From: an uncultured Chlorobiaceae bacterium
GTDB lineage: Bacteria; Bacteroidota; Chlorobiia; Chlorobiales; Chlorobiaceae
Length of the DNA: 15,013 bases
Assembly: GCA_903929845.1 (NCBI GenBank)
Contig: CAIYWF010000141.1
Location: forward strand, 1 to 15,013
Direction of reading: 5' to 3'
The first letter of the stretch is position 1. Each line of letters opens with the position of its first letter. Shown one piece after another: positions 8,098 to 15,013 of this stretch. The notes below the pieces were generated by a model. The model saw only the letters and a list, made by a program, of their open reading frames with translations, did not search any database and was not told where the DNA came from. Made by a program: the position numbers and the translations under genes.

Positions 8098-8676
8098 ATG
8101 GGTAAACCAGCTTTGATTCTTGCTTCGCAGTCACCGAGACGACGCGTCATTCTCTCATTGATGCTTATTCCTTTTGAAACTGTGTCGGTTGTCACCAATG
8201 AGACACTTGACCCTTCACATTCAATTGAAGAAAATGTTACCAGAATTGCTCTCGAAAAAGCTGAAGCCGCAAAGGTATTGCTCCCCGACCAGGGTCGCAA
8301 CATCATTATTCTTGCTGCCGACACTGTCGTGGCAAAAGGGAATCGCATTCTTGGAAAACCGGAAGGATTTGATGAGGCATTCAGCATGCTTAAAAGCCTC
8401 CAGAACCGATCCCACCGGGTTTATACCGGCTTTGTGCTTCTTTACGGCCACAAAACACACTCCGAATGCGTGAGCACCACTGTAGAGTTTGAGCCAATGT
8501 CCGACAATGAAATTAAACGCTACCTTCTTTCAGAAAAACCTTATGACAAGGCTGGAGCCTACGGCATTCAGGATCCTCTTATCGCCTGTCATGTGAGGCG
8601 CATTGAGGGGTGCTACTATAATGTTGTCGGGCTCCCCATTTCGCGGGTCTGTAAATCGCTGAAAACTTTTTTTTAA
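8098..8676 (+). CDS. maf: Maf-family nucleotide pyrophosphatase (dTTP/UTP type)
   Basis: A 192-residue protein of usual Maf length. It hydrolyses non-canonical or selected nucleoside triphosphates to monophosphates plus pyrophosphate, a house-cleaning role; overexpression of homologues blocks septation. The sequence shows LASQSPRRR (8-16), the AADTVV motif with D75 (73-78), LGKPEG (85-90), DKAGAYGIQD (150-159) and GCYYNVVGLP (171-180), the conserved substrate- and metal-binding blocks. The pattern resembles B. subtilis Maf / E. coli YhdE more than the m7GTP-specific YceF group. It begins 9 bases after the symporter stop and lies 20 bases before miaA, so it is probably cotranscribed. No Shine-Dalgarno is visible. 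Confidence 0.95.
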   Translation: MGKPALILASQSPRRRVILSLMLIPFETVSVVTNETLDPSHSIEENVTRIALEKAEAAKVLLPDQGRNIIILAADTVVAKGNRILGKPEGFDEAFSMLKSLQNRSHRVYTGFVLLYGHKTHSECVSTTVEFEPMSDNEIKRYLLSEKPYDKAGAYGIQDPLIACHVRRIEGCYYNVVGLPISRVCKSLKTFF

Positions 8677-8696
8677 ATCGGCATCCCCGGATAAAC

Positions 8697-9635
8697 ATGT
8701 GCTCCACAGCAACAGCACAACCACCTGTTATTGTGATCCTCGGCCCTACGGCTTCCGGTAAATCCGCACTTGCTTTCGCTGTGGCAAAAAAAATCGGAGC
8801 TGAAATTATTTCTGCCGATTCACGACAAATATACCGGGAACTCGACATCGGCGCAGCAAAACCTTCCCCTGAAACGCTTCAGGAAGTGATTCATCATTTT
8901 GTCAATGAGAAAAATATTGGGGAGTCTTTCACTTCCGGAGACTTTGCCACTGAAGCCATTGAACGGATCCGGGATATTCATCGACGGGGAAAGCGTGCCA
9001 TTATTGCAGGAGGCTCTACCCTCTATCTTGAAGGAGTACTTAAAGGTTTTGCGGATTTACCACCGGCAAACCCGGCAATAAGAGAAAGACTGTTGGTTGA
9101 ACTGAAAAACGGCGGAAAAGAACGCCTCTACGAAAAGCTGATCCAGAAAGATCCTGAACAGGCTGCAACCCTTGACCCCACAAAAACACAGCGACTGATT
9201 CGAAGCCTGGAAATCATTGAGATAACAGGATTGAGCGTGACTGAGTTGCAATCCAAGGGAAAACAGCAAACCGACCTGCACTTTTTGACTACAGGGCTTT
9301 CAATACCCCGCGAAACGCTCTATCAGCGCATCAACCAGCGCACTGATGACATGATTAATAACGGCCTCTGTCATGAAGCCGAACTGCTGTATCACAAGTA
9401 TCATAAACTTCTTGCCGACAAGAGCACATCCGCACTGCAATCGGTGGGATATCAGGAACTGTTTCAATATTTCGAGAAGACCATTGATTTTGCTGAAGCA
9501 GTCAGACTGATCAAACAGCATACGCGCAATTATGCCAAACGCCAGTTGACTTTTTTCAACAACAGGCTTAACGCTAACTGGGTGAATGCTGATATTCTTT
9601 GGAAGGATTTGGAAAACAGTAAATTTTGGGCTTAA
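8697..9635 (+). CDS. miaA: tRNA dimethylallyltransferase MiaA
   Basis: A 312-residue protein that transfers a dimethylallyl group from DMAPP to N6 of A37 in tRNAs reading UNN codons, in the cytoplasm. The P-loop GPTASGKS is at 16-23. DSRQIY (41-46) carries the catalytic Asp41, and IGAAKPSPE (51-59) follows. AGGSTLYLEGVLKGF (104-118) is the usual AGGTGLY block with a Ser-Thr variation. LDPTKTQRLIRSLEI and the SIPRETLYQRINQRTDDM region are also family-typical. A weak GGAT lies before the ATG at 8697, 20 bases after maf. It is the last gene of the plus-strand cluster. A 162-base gap with its own promoter candidate separates it from the STAS gene. Confidence 0.97.
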   Translation: MCSTATAQPPVIVILGPTASGKSALAFAVAKKIGAEIISADSRQIYRELDIGAAKPSPETLQEVIHHFVNEKNIGESFTSGDFATEAIERIRDIHRRGKRAIIAGGSTLYLEGVLKGFADLPPANPAIRERLLVELKNGGKERLYEKLIQKDPEQAATLDPTKTQRLIRSLEIIEITGLSVTELQSKGKQQTDLHFLTTGLSIPRETLYQRINQRTDDMINNGLCHEAELLYHKYHKLLADKSTSALQSVGYQELFQYFEKTIDFAEAVRLIKQHTRNYAKRQLTFFNNRLNANWVNADILWKDLENSKFWA

Positions 9636-9685
9636 AAAAATATTAACAATGAGCTTTTTTTTTACCTTAGGTATTAATAATGTTT

Positions 9686-9715
9686 TTGCAACCAGCGCTG
9701 TCAGCTTTTTATAAA
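9686..9715 (+). promoter_or_regulatory. Candidate promoter for the STAS-domain gene
   Basis: TTGCAA (9686-9691) is followed after 18 bases by TATAAA (9710-9715), which matches 5 of 6 bases of the -10 consensus. The spacer contains the perfect 8-base palindrome CAGCGCTG (9693-9700). A transcript would start near 9722, about 76 bases before the ATG at 9798. The -35 match is only 4 of 6. Confidence 0.35.
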
Positions 9716-9797
9716 CGAGTATCTAAACCCGCAGATCAATAAGTTCTTTATATGTTTTAACAGCAATATTTTACAGGTTTTATCGCAGGAATTTACC

Positions 9798-10373
9798 ATG
9801 AAACATTCAATATCGACGCGTAAAGAGTTAACTATTCTGAAAATCGAGGAAGAGGTATTCGATTTTCGTCATAGCGATTCATTCAAGCAGGAAATTGACA
9901 GTATGGTTAACAAGGAGAGCAGCAAAAACCTGATCATCGATTTTTCCCAGGTAAAAGCTATTGATTCCTGTGGTATCAGCTCAATGCTTCTTGCCCATCA
10001 GCTTGCCAATCAATCCACTGGACTTGCAATTTTTGTTTCCCTTTGCAAGCAGATCAAAGATCTTCTGAAACTGACCAATCTTGACAAACAGCTTTACATA
10101 TTTTCATCCATCAATGAGGTTATGACCCTCATTGAACCGGCAATGAAAAGCAAACGTGGTGCCCGAGGAAAATCACAGACCCCAACAGATGAAATAATAG
10201 ACGAACTTCTCTGCGATGATCTTGACCTTATTGTAGAACCCGATCTCCATGACGAACATCTCGATGAACATCTCGTGGAATCAGATGAAATAACCAATAA
10301 CGCCGAAACGGCGGATCCTCTGACAGGAAAAGAGGCAGGCTTAAAAAAAAGAGGCCGCCCAAAAAAAATTTGA
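9798..10373 (+). CDS. STAS-domain protein with acidic linker and AT-hook-like C-terminus
   Basis: A 191-residue protein. Residues 1-113 form a STAS domain like the anti-sigma factor antagonists SpoIIAA/RsbV. The conserved loop reads KAIDSCGISSML, placing the phospho-acceptor-type Asp-Ser at D56-S57. STAS antagonists bind anti-sigma kinases when unphosphorylated. After the domain comes a basic KSKRGARGKS patch (117-126), a strongly acidic stretch rich in Asp/Glu/Leu (131-164), and a basic tail KKRGRPKKI (183-191) carrying the RGRP core of an AT-hook, a minor-groove DNA-binding motif. AGGA lies 7 bases before the ATG, one of the few clear ribosome sites here. No anti-sigma kinase or phosphatase is adjacent. 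It lies upstream of cfa on the same strand. STAS identity is confident; DNA binding and partner are inference. Confidence 0.88.
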   Translation: MKHSISTRKELTILKIEEEVFDFRHSDSFKQEIDSMVNKESSKNLIIDFSQVKAIDSCGISSMLLAHQLANQSTGLAIFVSLCKQIKDLLKLTNLDKQLYIFSSINEVMTLIEPAMKSKRGARGKSQTPTDEIIDELLCDDLDLIVEPDLHDEHLDEHLVESDEITNNAETADPLTGKEAGLKKRGRPKKI

Positions 10374-10398
10374 CAAATACAGAACTATCAAGTACAAT
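10370..10398 (+). promoter_or_regulatory. Near-consensus sigma70-type promoter for cfa
   Basis: A perfect TTGACA (10370-10375) is separated by 17 bases from TACAAT (10393-10398), which matches 5 of 6 bases. This is the best promoter match in the window. The -35 box overlaps the TGA stop of the STAS gene (10371-10373). Transcription would start near 10405, giving a leader of about 100 bases before cfa. Confidence 0.6.
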
Positions 10399-10411
10399 AA
10401 ATAAGATAGTT
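10383..10411. repeat. Inverted repeat centred on the cfa -10 box (candidate operator)
   Basis: AACTATC (10383-10389) and GATAGTT (10405-10411) are perfect 7-base inverted copies separated by 15 bases. The half-site centres are 22 bases apart, about two helical turns, and the dyad axis (10397) falls in the predicted -10 box. That geometry suits a dimeric regulator. As an RNA hairpin it is weak and has no T-run, so a terminator for the STAS gene is less likely. Confidence 0.4.
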
Positions 10412-10507
10412 TGCTGCACTCGACTGATATCAAGAGAATATTCAGCATCATAACTTCCAACGAAAAGATCATCATATCACCCTTTATCAGAAACAAAATA
10501 TTGGGGA

Positions 10508-11626
10508 ATGTTGGACAACTTTTGCAGAAAACAGCTTGAGCAGCTCTTCGAGCCTGCCGATATCGCTATAGGGGGTAGTCGTCGGTGGGACATGCAAATC
10601 CACCAGCCTCTCGTCTTCCGTCGTGCCATCACCGAGGGAAATCTTGGCCTTGGAGAGGCCTATATGGATGGATGGTGGGACTGCGATGACCTTGAGGAGT
10701 TCTTCTTCAGGCTCCTCAGTTCAAAAGCTGACAAAAAAATAGTTACTCCTGTAAACCTCATCGGAAAATGGGTTGGCAAAACAGTCAACCTGCAAATTCC
10801 TTCACGAGCGTTTACCGTCGGGGAAACACATTACAATACCGGCAACGACCTCTTTGAAACCATGCTCGATAAACGCATGATCTACAGTTGCGGGTACTGG
10901 AAAGAGGCCAGGAATCTTGATGAAGCGCAGGAGAAGAAACTGCGGCTGGTGTTCGACAAACTCCAGCTTCAACCCGGTATGAGGGTGCTTGATATCGGTT
11001 GCGGCTGGGGCGGAGCCGCCCGCTTCGCCGCTGAACATTATGGCGTTTCGGTAACAGCCATAACCGTTTCAACCGAACAGGCCAAAATTGCCCAAGAACG
11101 ATGCGCAGAACAGCCGGTGACTATCGAATTAACAGACTACCGCAACATACAGGGTTCTTTCGACAGGGTTTATTCTATAGGCATGTTCGAACATGTGGGG
11201 TATAAAAACTATCGTGACTATTTCAAGGTCATTAACAGGTGCCTGAAACCAGACGGGTTGACCCTGCTGCACACCATCGGCATCAACCAGCCCTGCACCA
11301 ACGGCGATCCCTGGAGCTGCAAGTACATCTTTCCGAACTCCATGCTTCCCTCCGCCAGCCAGATCACGACAAACTATGAAGGACTTTTTTTGCTTGAGGA
11401 CTGGCATGCCTTTACCTATGACTACTCTTTGACGCTCAAGGCATGGCATGAAAACTTCGAGAAGCAGTGGCCAAAACTGCAATCCCGCTATGACGGAAAA
11501 TTTTACCGCATGTGGAACTACTACCTTTTGAGCTTCTCCGGTTCTTTCCGGGCCCGTTCCATTCAGCTCTGGCAAGTGCTGCTCTCAAAAAACGGGCTGC
11601 CGAGCAGAACCAGCATTCCTCGATAA
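10508..11626 (+). CDS. cfa: Cyclopropane-fatty-acyl-phospholipid synthase
   Basis: A 372-residue protein close in length and sequence to E. coli Cfa (382). It methylenates the cis double bond of unsaturated acyl chains in membrane phospholipids using S-adenosylmethionine. The SAM-binding motif VLDIGCGWGG is at 160-169. Residues matching the E. coli active site are present: C128 in IYSCGYW, E228 in GMFEHVG, H255 in LLHTIG and Y306 in YDYSLTL. GNLGLGEAYMDGWWDCD (44-60) is the N-terminal family block. The ATG at 10508 follows GGGGA with no spacing; a TTG one codon later would be spaced better, so the exact start may shift by one residue. It has its own promoter at 10370 and is convergent with the NamZ gene, with only 8 bases between stop codons. 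Confidence 0.97.
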   Translation: MLDNFCRKQLEQLFEPADIAIGGSRRWDMQIHQPLVFRRAITEGNLGLGEAYMDGWWDCDDLEEFFFRLLSSKADKKIVTPVNLIGKWVGKTVNLQIPSRAFTVGETHYNTGNDLFETMLDKRMIYSCGYWKEARNLDEAQEKKLRLVFDKLQLQPGMRVLDIGCGWGGAARFAAEHYGVSVTAITVSTEQAKIAQERCAEQPVTIELTDYRNIQGSFDRVYSIGMFEHVGYKNYRDYFKVINRCLKPDGLTLLHTIGINQPCTNGDPWSCKYIFPNSMLPSASQITTNYEGLFLLEDWHAFTYDYSLTLKAWHENFEKQWPKLQSRYDGKFYRMWNYYLLSFSGSFRARSIQLWQVLLSKNGLPSRTSIPR

Positions 11627-11634
11627 CTGATTAC

Positions 11635-12897
11635 TCAGGGATAGAGAATGAAAGGTGCGGGATTTTTCCGATTGAACTGCTCAACCTGCCGGTGACTTTC
11701 CTCCATAATCATTTCAAGAGGCAACTGCTTTTTGATCATCTCCCTGAACAGAGGTGTACCCGCAAGGTTATCAAAAAATTTACCTCCCTTGTCAAGAGCA
11801 ATTTTATCAGGATAGAGATGCTGAAGTTCCAGCAGAAGCGCCGTTGCCGTTCTGAACGGGCTGAACGCTTTTCTGTCGGTCAAAGAGATCTTCATACCCT
11901 GACAACGCTCTCCACTGAATTTGCCTGAACGCGGCTGAAAAACAATGGTATCGAACGACACTCCGGGTAATTCATATTTCCTGAGAGCAACCGCAAGCTC
12001 CTCGCTCTTGATAAAAGGAGCTCCAAACTGCATGAAGGGAGCATCAGTGCCCCGCCCTTCACTGAGTGTTGTCGCTTCAAGAAAAACCGTGGCAGGATAG
12101 ACTATGGCAGTATCAACAGTTCTGATATTCGGCGAAGGGCTCTTAAAAGTGAAACCAAAATACTCATCGGCAAACCTGTTTTTCCGGTACCCTTGCATGG
12201 GTATCACCCTGAGATCAAGCCTCTTGTAGTGCTGCTCCTTTAACAAAAGGGCAATCTCGCCAACCGTCATTGCGTGGACAAAAGGAATATTGACCGATCC
12301 AACAAACGACTCATATCCGGGTGTCAGCATGAAACCTTCTGGCCGTAGTGGAGCAACCGGATTGGGACGATCCAGAACCATGAAAGCTATGCCAGCCTCA
12401 TCGCAAGCCTCCATGGCATTCTTCATGGTCGAGATATAGGTATAACACCGTGTACCGATGTCCTGAAGATCAAAAACAAGCACATCAATCTGCCTCAACT
12501 GGTGGATATCAGGTTTTTTTGAGATGCCGTAGAGCGAGTAAACCGGGAGTGTGTCGGCAATAACCATTCTGCTGACCTTTTTTCCCGCTTCGATATCAGC
12601 AGAAAAACCGTGCTCGGGAGCCATGAGAACTTTCAGTTTGACGCCACTCCGGAGCATGACCGTGTAATCCGGTTCCCCTCCCCGGGTGACGCCTGCCGTA
12701 TTGGTAATAAGGCCGACTCTCAAGCCTGAGAGCTCGCGGCATCCGGAGGCTTCAAGACGATCAATGCCATAGAGTAACTGTTCAGCAATAACAGGATGCG
12801 GAACAAGGAAGAGTGCTGCAAGAGTAAGCGAAAGTATGAAAAAGCGCTTTCTTCCAATTTCGTAAACCATCGAAAAAGAGCGAGTATCAAGAGCCAT
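11635..12897 (-). CDS. Secreted NamZ-like exo-beta-N-acetylmuramidase (DUF1343, GH171)
   Basis: A 420-residue protein from the ATG at 12897. It starts 6 bases after GGGAGG, the strongest Shine-Dalgarno site in the window. Residues 1-38 form a signal peptide (basic YEIGRKR, hydrophobic core, cleavage near VIA-EQ), so it acts outside the cytoplasm. NamZ enzymes release MurNAc from non-reducing ends of peptidoglycan fragments. Family blocks are LRVGLITNTAG (59-69), APEHGF (93-98, with the conserved Glu95), VFDLQDIGTRCYTYISTM (141-158), LDRPNP (175-180), SFVG and TVGEIA (197-216), PSPNIRT (254-260) and EGRGTDAPF (280-288). The C-terminal domain ends FILYP. The open frame continues upstream to 13077 only by reading through the terminator and tRNA and should not be used. 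The family is confident; substrate detail comes from characterised homologues. Confidence 0.93.
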   Translation of the reverse strand: MALDTRSFSMVYEIGRKRFFILSLTLAALFLVPHPVIAEQLLYGIDRLEASGCRELSGLRVGLITNTAGVTRGGEPDYTVMLRSGVKLKVLMAPEHGFSADIEAGKKVSRMVIADTLPVYSLYGISKKPDIHQLRQIDVLVFDLQDIGTRCYTYISTMKNAMEACDEAGIAFMVLDRPNPVAPLRPEGFMLTPGYESFVGSVNIPFVHAMTVGEIALLLKEQHYKRLDLRVIPMQGYRKNRFADEYFGFTFKSPSPNIRTVDTAIVYPATVFLEATTLSEGRGTDAPFMQFGAPFIKSEELAVALRKYELPGVSFDTIVFQPRSGKFSGERCQGMKISLTDRKAFSPFRTATALLLELQHLYPDKIALDKGGKFFDNLAGTPLFREMIKKQLPLEMIMEESHRQVEQFNRKNPAPFILYP

Positions 12898-12922
12898 GGC
12901 GTGCCTCCCAAAAAATATGCAC

Positions 12923-12954
12923 AAAAAAAGCCGCCTCAGAACTGGACGGCTTTT
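12923..12954 (-). terminator. Intrinsic terminator downstream of tRNA-fMet
   Basis: On the minus strand, AAAAGCCG pairs with CGGCTTTT. A CC/GG pair past a one-base bulge extends the stem over an 8-base loop, and a run of seven T follows. It lies 3 bases past the tRNA CCA end and 26 bases before the NamZ start, so NamZ probably depends on readthrough or a separate promoter. The complement also ends in four T and could work weakly in the other direction. Confidence 0.75.
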
Positions 12955-12956
12955 AC

Positions 12957-13032
<76 letters not shown>

Positions 13033-13045
13033 ATGTTTGTCCTTT

Positions 13046-13073
13046 AATGTAAGCAATAAATTCTCTTTTGCAA
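13046..13073 (-). promoter_or_regulatory. Possible promoter for tRNA-fMet
   Basis: On the minus strand, TTGCAA (13073-13068) is followed after 16 bases by TACATT (13051-13046). The tRNA 5' end comes 13 bases later, giving a leader of about 6 bases. Both hexamers match only 4 of 6 bases. The inverted copies CAAACAT (13071-13077) and ATGTTTG (13033-13039) flank this interval. The tRNA may instead be processed from a metG transcript. Confidence 0.25.
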
Positions 13074-13077
13074 ACAT

Positions 13078-15013
13078 TTATTGTATCGGTTTGCCGTTTA
13101 TTTCATTTCCTTCGGGCTCAACCACAAATAATCGTCCATCCTCACCCTCTACCGCAAGAATCATTCCCTCTGAAACTTCGTCGCGAATGGAGCGTTCGGC
13201 AAGGTTGGCAACCAGTACCACATTTTTGCCGATCATCTCTTCCGGTGTGTAATGCTTCGCAATACCAGCCAGCACCTGTTTTGTTACAGAACCGACCTGC
13301 AGTTGCAGTTTCAAAAGTTTTCCTGCTTTTTTAACCGTTTCGGCAGCGATTACTTTTGCGACCCTCAGGTCTAGCTTGAGAAAATCGTCAAAACTTATCA
13401 GCGGCTTGAACTCCGTACGGCTCTTTTCGACTCCAGCTTCCCGTTTTTCAGCTTCAGCAAGCAAAGCCTCTATTTTTTTCAGTTCAGGGGCAATATCGGT
13501 ATCCTCAATTTTAGTAAAGAGAATTTCAGAAGTTCCTCGGAGTTTGTGTCCCATGTTGAATCCAGGCCTTTTCGCCTGCTCCCAGATTGAAACGCCTGGC
13601 TTTATCAGGCTTTCGATCGTGCCGTCAAAACCAAGCATGGCGTGTATACGATTGCAGGTTTCAGGGATAACCGGATAAAAAAGAATTGAAAGAGAATGAC
13701 AAAGATTGAGGGATACAGACATAACACGAGCCGCAGCTTCAGAATCCGTCTTTATGAGTTTCCATGGTTCGTTTTGTGTAAAAAAGCGGTTAGCCTTACG
13801 AGCGATATCCATTGTCTTGGAAACTGCCTCACGGAAATGGAAGTCCTCATAGGCATCTCTGATTTCATCAATCAAATCATCAAGATTCACCCTGTTGCCA
13901 AGCTCGTCAATTTCAACATCACTGTCATGAGTCAGAATAACTGTAAAGAACTTCATAACATCCAGAGGACAATCAATCGGCACAACCCCACCGAATCTCG
14001 AATTGGTAAAATCAACCGACCGTTTGATAAAATTGCCAAGGGTATCGGCCAGTTCACCATTGGTTCTGTTCTGAAAATCCTGCCAACTGAAATCGGTATC
14101 CTTGTTTTCTGGATAATTCATCGCAATACTGTAGCGCAGAGTATCAGCGGGAAACTTGTCAAGGAACTCGCCAAGATAAACAGCGTAGTTTCGCGATTTC
14201 GAAAACTTTCTTCCTTCAAAATTCATGAACTCCGACGCGGGCACATTATCGGCAAGATTGTAGAGGTCACTTTGACGCCCTTCATTCCATGCCAGAAGGA
14301 TTGCAGGAAACATCAGCGTATGAAACACAATATTGTCCTTGCCGATAAAATGAACAAGGCGACATTGAGGATCCTGCCAGTATGATTTCCATAGATCACT
14401 CTCTCCCTGCTGTGCCGCCCACTCCCTGGTAAATGAGATATAACCAAGAACCGCATCAAACCAGACATAGAGTACCTTGCCAAAAGCCTCTTCGCGCTCA
14501 AGGGGCACCTTTATACCCCATGACAAGTCACGGGTTATCGCCCGCTCTTTCAATCCCTGTGAAAGCCAGGTACGGGTATAATTAACCACATTCGATCGCC
14601 AGTCATCCTCATGACTTTTTACATACTCTTCAAGCTGCTCCTGAAAGCGCCCAAGCGGAAAATACCAGTGCATGGTATCACGCAGTTCAGGCGTGGCATT
14701 CGACAGCTTGCTTTTCGGGTTAATAAGTTCGAGCGGGCTTAAATGGGTTCCACACTGTTCGCACTGATCACCATTAGCCTCGGGATTATTGCAGACAGGA
14801 CAGGTTCCGGTCACATAACGGTCAGAAAGAAAACGCCCGGCGTTCCGATCAAAAAAAAGCTTTTCGGTTTTTTGTTGAAAAATGCCTTTCTGTTCAATAT
14901 CAAGAAAAAACTCTTGAGCAGTTTTATGATGCACCTCCGAGGAGGTTCTGCCATAATAGTCAAACGAGATACCACAACGGGAAAAAGCATCCTGGTTCAT
15001 CCTGTGGTATCGA
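13078..15013 (-). CDS. metG: Methionyl-tRNA synthetase, C-terminal part (N-terminus beyond window edge)
   Basis: This enzyme charges tRNA-Met and tRNA-fMet with methionine. The visible part lacks the HIGH motif, and the frame is open to the window edge with residues RYHR preceding the first Met at 15000-14998, so that Met is internal. The first family block seen is CGISFDYYGRTSS. A four-Cys zinc knuckle follows (CPVCNNPEANGDQCEQC, about 14802-14752). KFSKS, the KMSKS-class ATP loop, is at 14208-14194. The helical anticodon-binding domain contains FFTQNEPWKLIK, and a C-terminal EMAP/tRBD tRNA-binding domain (about 13396-13081) starts near FDDFLKLDLRVAKVI. About 645 codons are present. The initiator tRNA gene follows its stop by 45 bases on the same strand. 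Confidence 0.97.
   Translation of the reverse strand, partial: RYHRMNQDAFSRCGISFDYYGRTSSEVHHKTAQEFFLDIEQKGIFQQKTEKLFFDRNAGRFLSDRYVTGTCPVCNNPEANGDQCEQCGTHLSPLELINPKSKLSNATPELRDTMHWYFPLGRFQEQLEEYVKSHEDDWRSNVVNYTRTWLSQGLKERAITRDLSWGIKVPLEREEAFGKVLYVWFDAVLGYISFTREWAAQQGESDLWKSYWQDPQCRLVHFIGKDNIVFHTLMFPAILLAWNEGRQSDLYNLADNVPASEFMNFEGRKFSKSRNYAVYLGEFLDKFPADTLRYSIAMNYPENKDTDFSWQDFQNRTNGELADTLGNFIKRSVDFTNSRFGGVVPIDCPLDVMKFFTVILTHDSDVEIDELGNRVNLDDLIDEIRDAYEDFHFREAVSKTMDIARKANRFFTQNEPWKLIKTDSEAAARVMSVSLNLCHSLSILFYPVIPETCNRIHAMLGFDGTIESLIKPGVSIWEQAKRPGFNMGHKLRGTSEILFTKIEDTDIAPELKKIEALLAEAEKREAGVEKSRTEFKPLISFDDFLKLDLRVAKVIAAETVKKAGKLLKLQLQVGSVTKQVLAGIAKHYTPEEMIGKNVVLVANLAERSIRDEVSEGMILAVEGEDGRLFVVEPEGNEINGKPIQ

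Noticed and set aside
9636..9672. Intrinsic terminator after miaA at the T9 tract
   Set aside because: The T-run is present but no GC-containing stem precedes it; only A:T pairing is possible.
13078..15000. metG starting at the Met codon at 15000
   Set aside because: The frame continues open to the window edge and the HIGH catalytic motif is missing, so this Met is internal.

Overview
The window is chromosomal housekeeping and accessory sequence from a bacterium that I infer to be a green sulfur bacterium (Chlorobiaceae, e.g. the Chlorobium/Pelodictyon group). The basis is moderate GC, scarce Shine-Dalgarno sites, an ArsA/GET3-type ATPase of the kind common in that group, and the overall protein flavour. 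This placement was not tested by any search. No phage, IS element, CRISPR array or rRNA is visible. Coding density is high and no gene-free stretch exceeds about 165 bases.

Left part (1-3334, all minus strand): the N-terminal part of an ArsA/GET3-like ATPase runs off the left edge and has a good sigma70-like promoter in front of it. Next comes a secreted MltD-like lytic transglycosylase with two LysM domains, whose C-terminal half is an internal duplication with a 39-bp minisatellite in the linker. The tRNA pseudouridine synthase truA follows.

Centre (3456-9635, all plus strand, gaps of 9-38 bases, probably one transcription unit): a GH13 alpha-amylase-fold protein with altered conserved residues, a PfkB-family sugar/nucleoside kinase of unknown substrate, a 13-TM-class sodium:solute symporter, maf (nucleotide pyrophosphatase) and miaA (tRNA dimethylallyltransferase). 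The first three look like a carbohydrate-related module whose substrate cannot be read from the sequence. The last two are ordinary housekeeping genes.

Right part: a STAS-domain protein with a long acidic linker and an AT-hook-like tail (9798-10373, plus) is followed by cfa, a cyclopropane fatty acid synthase. A near-consensus promoter for cfa overlaps the STAS stop codon and has an inverted repeat centred on its -10 box. Convergent to cfa lies a secreted NamZ/DUF1343 exo-N-acetylmuramidase. Upstream of that, on the same strand, are an intrinsic terminator, an initiator tRNA-fMet gene and metG. metG runs off the right edge, so its HIGH-containing N-terminus is not in the window.

The most notable points are the non-canonical GH13 protein with its kinase and symporter neighbours, the STAS plus AT-hook architecture, the palindrome-bearing cfa promoter, and the recent-looking duplication inside the transglycosylase.
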